Below are positions 15,609-17,070 of a stretch of 17,070 bases of DNA, in pieces. This stretch comes from Candidatus Gorgonimonas leptogorgiae. Lineage in GTDB: Bacteria > Pseudomonadota > Gammaproteobacteria > Pseudomonadales > Endozoicomonadaceae. The position numbers and the translations under genes were made by a program. Numbering within the stretch: position 1 is the stretch's first letter; each line of letters begins with the position of its first letter. The DNA lies in contig CAKNAD010000031.1 of assembly GCA_929200515.1 (NCBI GenBank), positions 1 through 17,070 on the forward strand. The letters run 5' to 3'. A model generated the notes under the pieces. The model ran no database searches and was not told the origin of the DNA. It saw only the letters and a list, made by a program, of their open reading frames with translations.

Positions 15609-16619
15609 TTAAAACCAGCTCTTAATTCCGTATAGTTTTTCACCTAACTCTGTTAATTTTTCTGGAGTTTTTCTTAGGCTTTGTTCATATCTTGGCTTAG
15701 CTGTTGCTCTAAGGCCAGCGTTATAATCACTACAACCAGTACCACTTTTATAATATGATTCGCGTTTTTCTAACAGTTTATTATCATCTATTGCTGTAGT
15801 ATAAGTTATTAAAGCCGCATAACGATTAGCTTTAGGCTCGCCCCGAAAACGACTATGTGTTGTGCGCGAATCCCAAATCACTATCTGACCTTCTTTTAAC
15901 CTCAATGCTATAAAATCTAATGGCTTGTCACCTTCATATTCAACATAACCTACATGTTGATCTGACCATTCTTGATATTCATTGAACCAAAGGTTAGACT
16001 TAGGTACTAGAGCTAAAGTTCCGGTATCTTCATTCATATCTCTAAGAGCTATCATTGCTTGTACGTAATTAAACTCAGGATTATTAATAGGATTTTGGTC
16101 TACATGAGGAGCTAAAGGCATTTCTTGTTCGTTTTTATTCCAATAGATAACTCGATCAAACACTGACCATAGTTTTTTTGTCTTGTATATATTTGTAAAG
16201 ACTTCGTATAAATCTTGATTTTGTCTTAAGTTAGCTAAGGTTTTATCATGATATAAATCCATAAAAGCTAATCTTCTAGTTTTAGAAATATTTTTACTAG
16301 CTATTTCATCTATTAACGCTACTAACTCATCTCTGTCTTCTTTATTAGAAATATTATCTATAACCACAAAACCATTTTGATTAAAAAAACTCATGAAAGC
16401 ATCGCTGTTTTTAGTAGAAAAAACTATAGGGTTGGTTATAGTTACAGGATGAGTTTGTTTGTTAGTATTTTTAAATGGTATAGTTTGCGGATAAGAAATA
16501 TTATTTTTTATCTGCATTTTATTATTTAACGTGGTTGAATCTTGACTGTCCAAAGTAGCATTACTACATAGTGTAGTAACAGATAGCAATACCGCAAAAA
16601 TATATTTTTTATTATTCAT
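15609..16619 (-). CDS. Exported PhyH-family Fe(II)/2-oxoglutarate dioxygenase
   Basis: Predicted non-haem iron hydroxylase of the phytanoyl-CoA dioxygenase (PhyH) family, which couples oxidative decarboxylation of 2-oxoglutarate to hydroxylation of a substrate. Of 336 residues, 1-21 look like a Sec signal peptide (MNNKK, then a hydrophobic core, cleavage after CSNA), and 22-70 are a polar linker. The catalytic domain covers about 75-330. Its iron ligands are H172 and D174 (PHVDQNP) and H255 (TTHSR). R266 is placed to bind 2-oxoglutarate. AAGG lies 7 bases before the ATG, which supports the start that includes the signal peptide; an internal Met at 35 has no ribosome site. It is first in a probable operon with the glycosyltransferase fusion, so a shared substrate is plausible. 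The substrate is unknown, and PhyH members act on lipids, amino acids and natural products. Confidence 0.8.
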   Translation of the reverse strand: MNNKKYIFAVLLSVTTLCSNATLDSQDSTTLNNKMQIKNNISYPQTIPFKNTNKQTHPVTITNPIVFSTKNSDAFMSFFNQNGFVVIDNISNKEDRDELVALIDEIASKNISKTRRLAFMDLYHDKTLANLRQNQDLYEVFTNIYKTKKLWSVFDRVIYWNKNEQEMPLAPHVDQNPINNPEFNYVQAMIALRDMNEDTGTLALVPKSNLWFNEYQEWSDQHVGYVEYEGDKPLDFIALRLKEGQIVIWDSRTTHSRFRGEPKANRYAALITYTTAIDDNKLLEKRESYYKSGTGCSDYNAGLRATAKPRYEQSLRKTPEKLTELGEKLYGIKSWF

Positions 16620-16781
16620 TATTTTACCTTATTAGCTCAAGTTACGCAGTAGAGAAAACTGGTAATGTTGCTAACCCATGGATCGAATGAAATTTCACTT
16701 TTTTAAAAATACAGTGAGTAATTACATAATATTGTAATCTTAGTGTTGCTTATTACATAAATTGGCGTCACTACCAGAAAA

Positions 16782-17001
16782 TTAGTATACAACAAAGCAA
16801 TGAATATTGAAATAATTTTTAAAGTAAGCTTCAAATGGTTGGTCTTTGTTAGCTATGGGGCTAACAGGCTTTTCATCAGGTATATTTTGTAGAGATAGAT
16901 CAATCTTTATTATCCAGATCTTGTTGATTGGGATATAATAGCCCCGCTTCATCATGCAGGCTTTGTAGATCAGGATATATTTTTTGTGTTTGTATATACA
17001 T
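16782..17001 (-). pseudogene. Small hypothetical ORF, possibly frameshifted
   Basis: An ATG at 17001, with GGAG 10 bases upstream, opens a 33-codon frame (MYIQTQKIYPDLQSLHDEAG and 13 more residues) ending at 16900. The +1 frame then continues in protein-like sequence (IDLSLQNIPDEKPVSP and onward) to a stop at 16782. One lost or gained base near 16905 would join them into about 72 residues. That second frame also has its own ATG at 16955, giving 57 residues. I do not recognise either peptide. It could be a decayed gene cut by the neighbouring element, a small functional peptide, or chance. Confidence 0.25.
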
Positions 17002-17028
17002 ATTTATTATACTCCCTCTGAACTACTC

Positions 17029-17068
17029 CGCCCTAAAGGGCGAAGGTTCTAAATCACTTTAGAACTTT
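17029..17068. mobile_element. Paired hairpins, possible IS200/IS605-type element end
   Basis: CGCCCT-AA-AGGGCG (17029-17042) is followed at once by GTTCTAAA-TCAC-TTTAGAAC (17046-17065), whose stem extends to 11 bp with one G-U pair and is followed by TTTT. On the minus strand the order is hairpin, GC-rich hairpin, then GGAGTAGTTCA. This resembles the right ends of IS200/IS605 elements, which would put a tnpB gene beyond the edge. The second hairpin alone would also serve as a plus-strand terminator. The transposase is not in the window. Confidence 0.35.
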
Positions 17069-17070
17069 TC

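Larger units (their letters stand above)
16620..17070. other. Region upstream of the dioxygenase gene
   Basis: These 451 bp hold, on the minus strand, the leader and probable promoter of the dioxygenase operon. A -10-like TATACT lies near 16784-16789, in a context shared with the atp leader. A small ORF pair covers 16782-17001 and two hairpins cover 17029-17068. I see no other gene. Confidence 0.4.

Noticed and set aside
16566..16619. Lipoprotein signal on the dioxygenase
   Set aside because: The residue before the early Cys is Leu (TTLC), which does not fit a lipobox; cleavage after CSNA by signal peptidase I fits better.
1..17070. CRISPR array, tRNA or rRNA genes
   Set aside because: I saw no regularly spaced direct repeats, cloverleaf sequences or rRNA signatures on either strand.

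Overview
The window comes from a strongly AT-rich bacterial chromosome. The order atpI-atpB-atpE, gammaproteobacterial-looking AtpB, DnaK and SmpB, and several proteins that look aimed at eukaryotic lipids or glycans suggest a gammaproteobacterium living inside a eukaryotic cell, in the style of Legionellales/Coxiellaceae. I cannot name the genus from the sequence alone.

Layout. The left edge (1-1686, minus strand) is the start of the F1Fo ATP synthase operon: atpI, atpB, atpE. No atpF start is visible before the edge; an intergenic repeat and a hairpin follow atpE instead. Next (2119-3756, minus) is a eukaryotic-like neutral sphingomyelinase of the EEP superfamily. A protein quality-control block follows on the minus strand: smpB (4239-4721), dnaJ (4880-6013) and dnaK (6522-8525). 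dnaK and dnaJ are separated by an unusual gap of about 500 bp. dnaK has a good heat-shock (sigma-32) promoter at 8635-8662 and a long Lys/Asp/Glu tail. On the plus strand lie a patatin-like phospholipase with long uncharacterised flanks (8815-11052) and a fused methionine sulfoxide reductase MsrB-MsrA (start about 11347, end 12201). Convergent to these, on the minus strand, is a probable two-gene operon (16619 to 12227). It encodes an exported PhyH-type 2-oxoglutarate dioxygenase and a 1090-residue exported protein that joins two GT-B glycosyltransferase-like modules around an HPr-kinase-like P-loop module. The right edge carries paired hairpins resembling an insertion-sequence end and a small, possibly frameshifted ORF.

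How it fits together. Housekeeping genes (ATP synthesis, heat shock, trans-translation, oxidative repair) are interleaved with three candidate host-interface loci: the sphingomyelinase, the patatin, and the dioxygenase/glycosyltransferase pair. The pair is the best candidate for an undescribed system. Both proteins begin with a Sec-type signal peptide, yet their domains need ATP, nucleotide sugars, Fe(II) and 2-oxoglutarate, which are scarce in a periplasm and plentiful in host cytosol. The sphingomyelinase is the second highlight: it appears to match animal nSMase2 across the membrane-anchor region as well as the catalytic core. A small family of degenerate intergenic repeats built around a TATACAC/GTGTATA core sits mostly just past gene ends. 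All family comparisons are from memory; no search was run.
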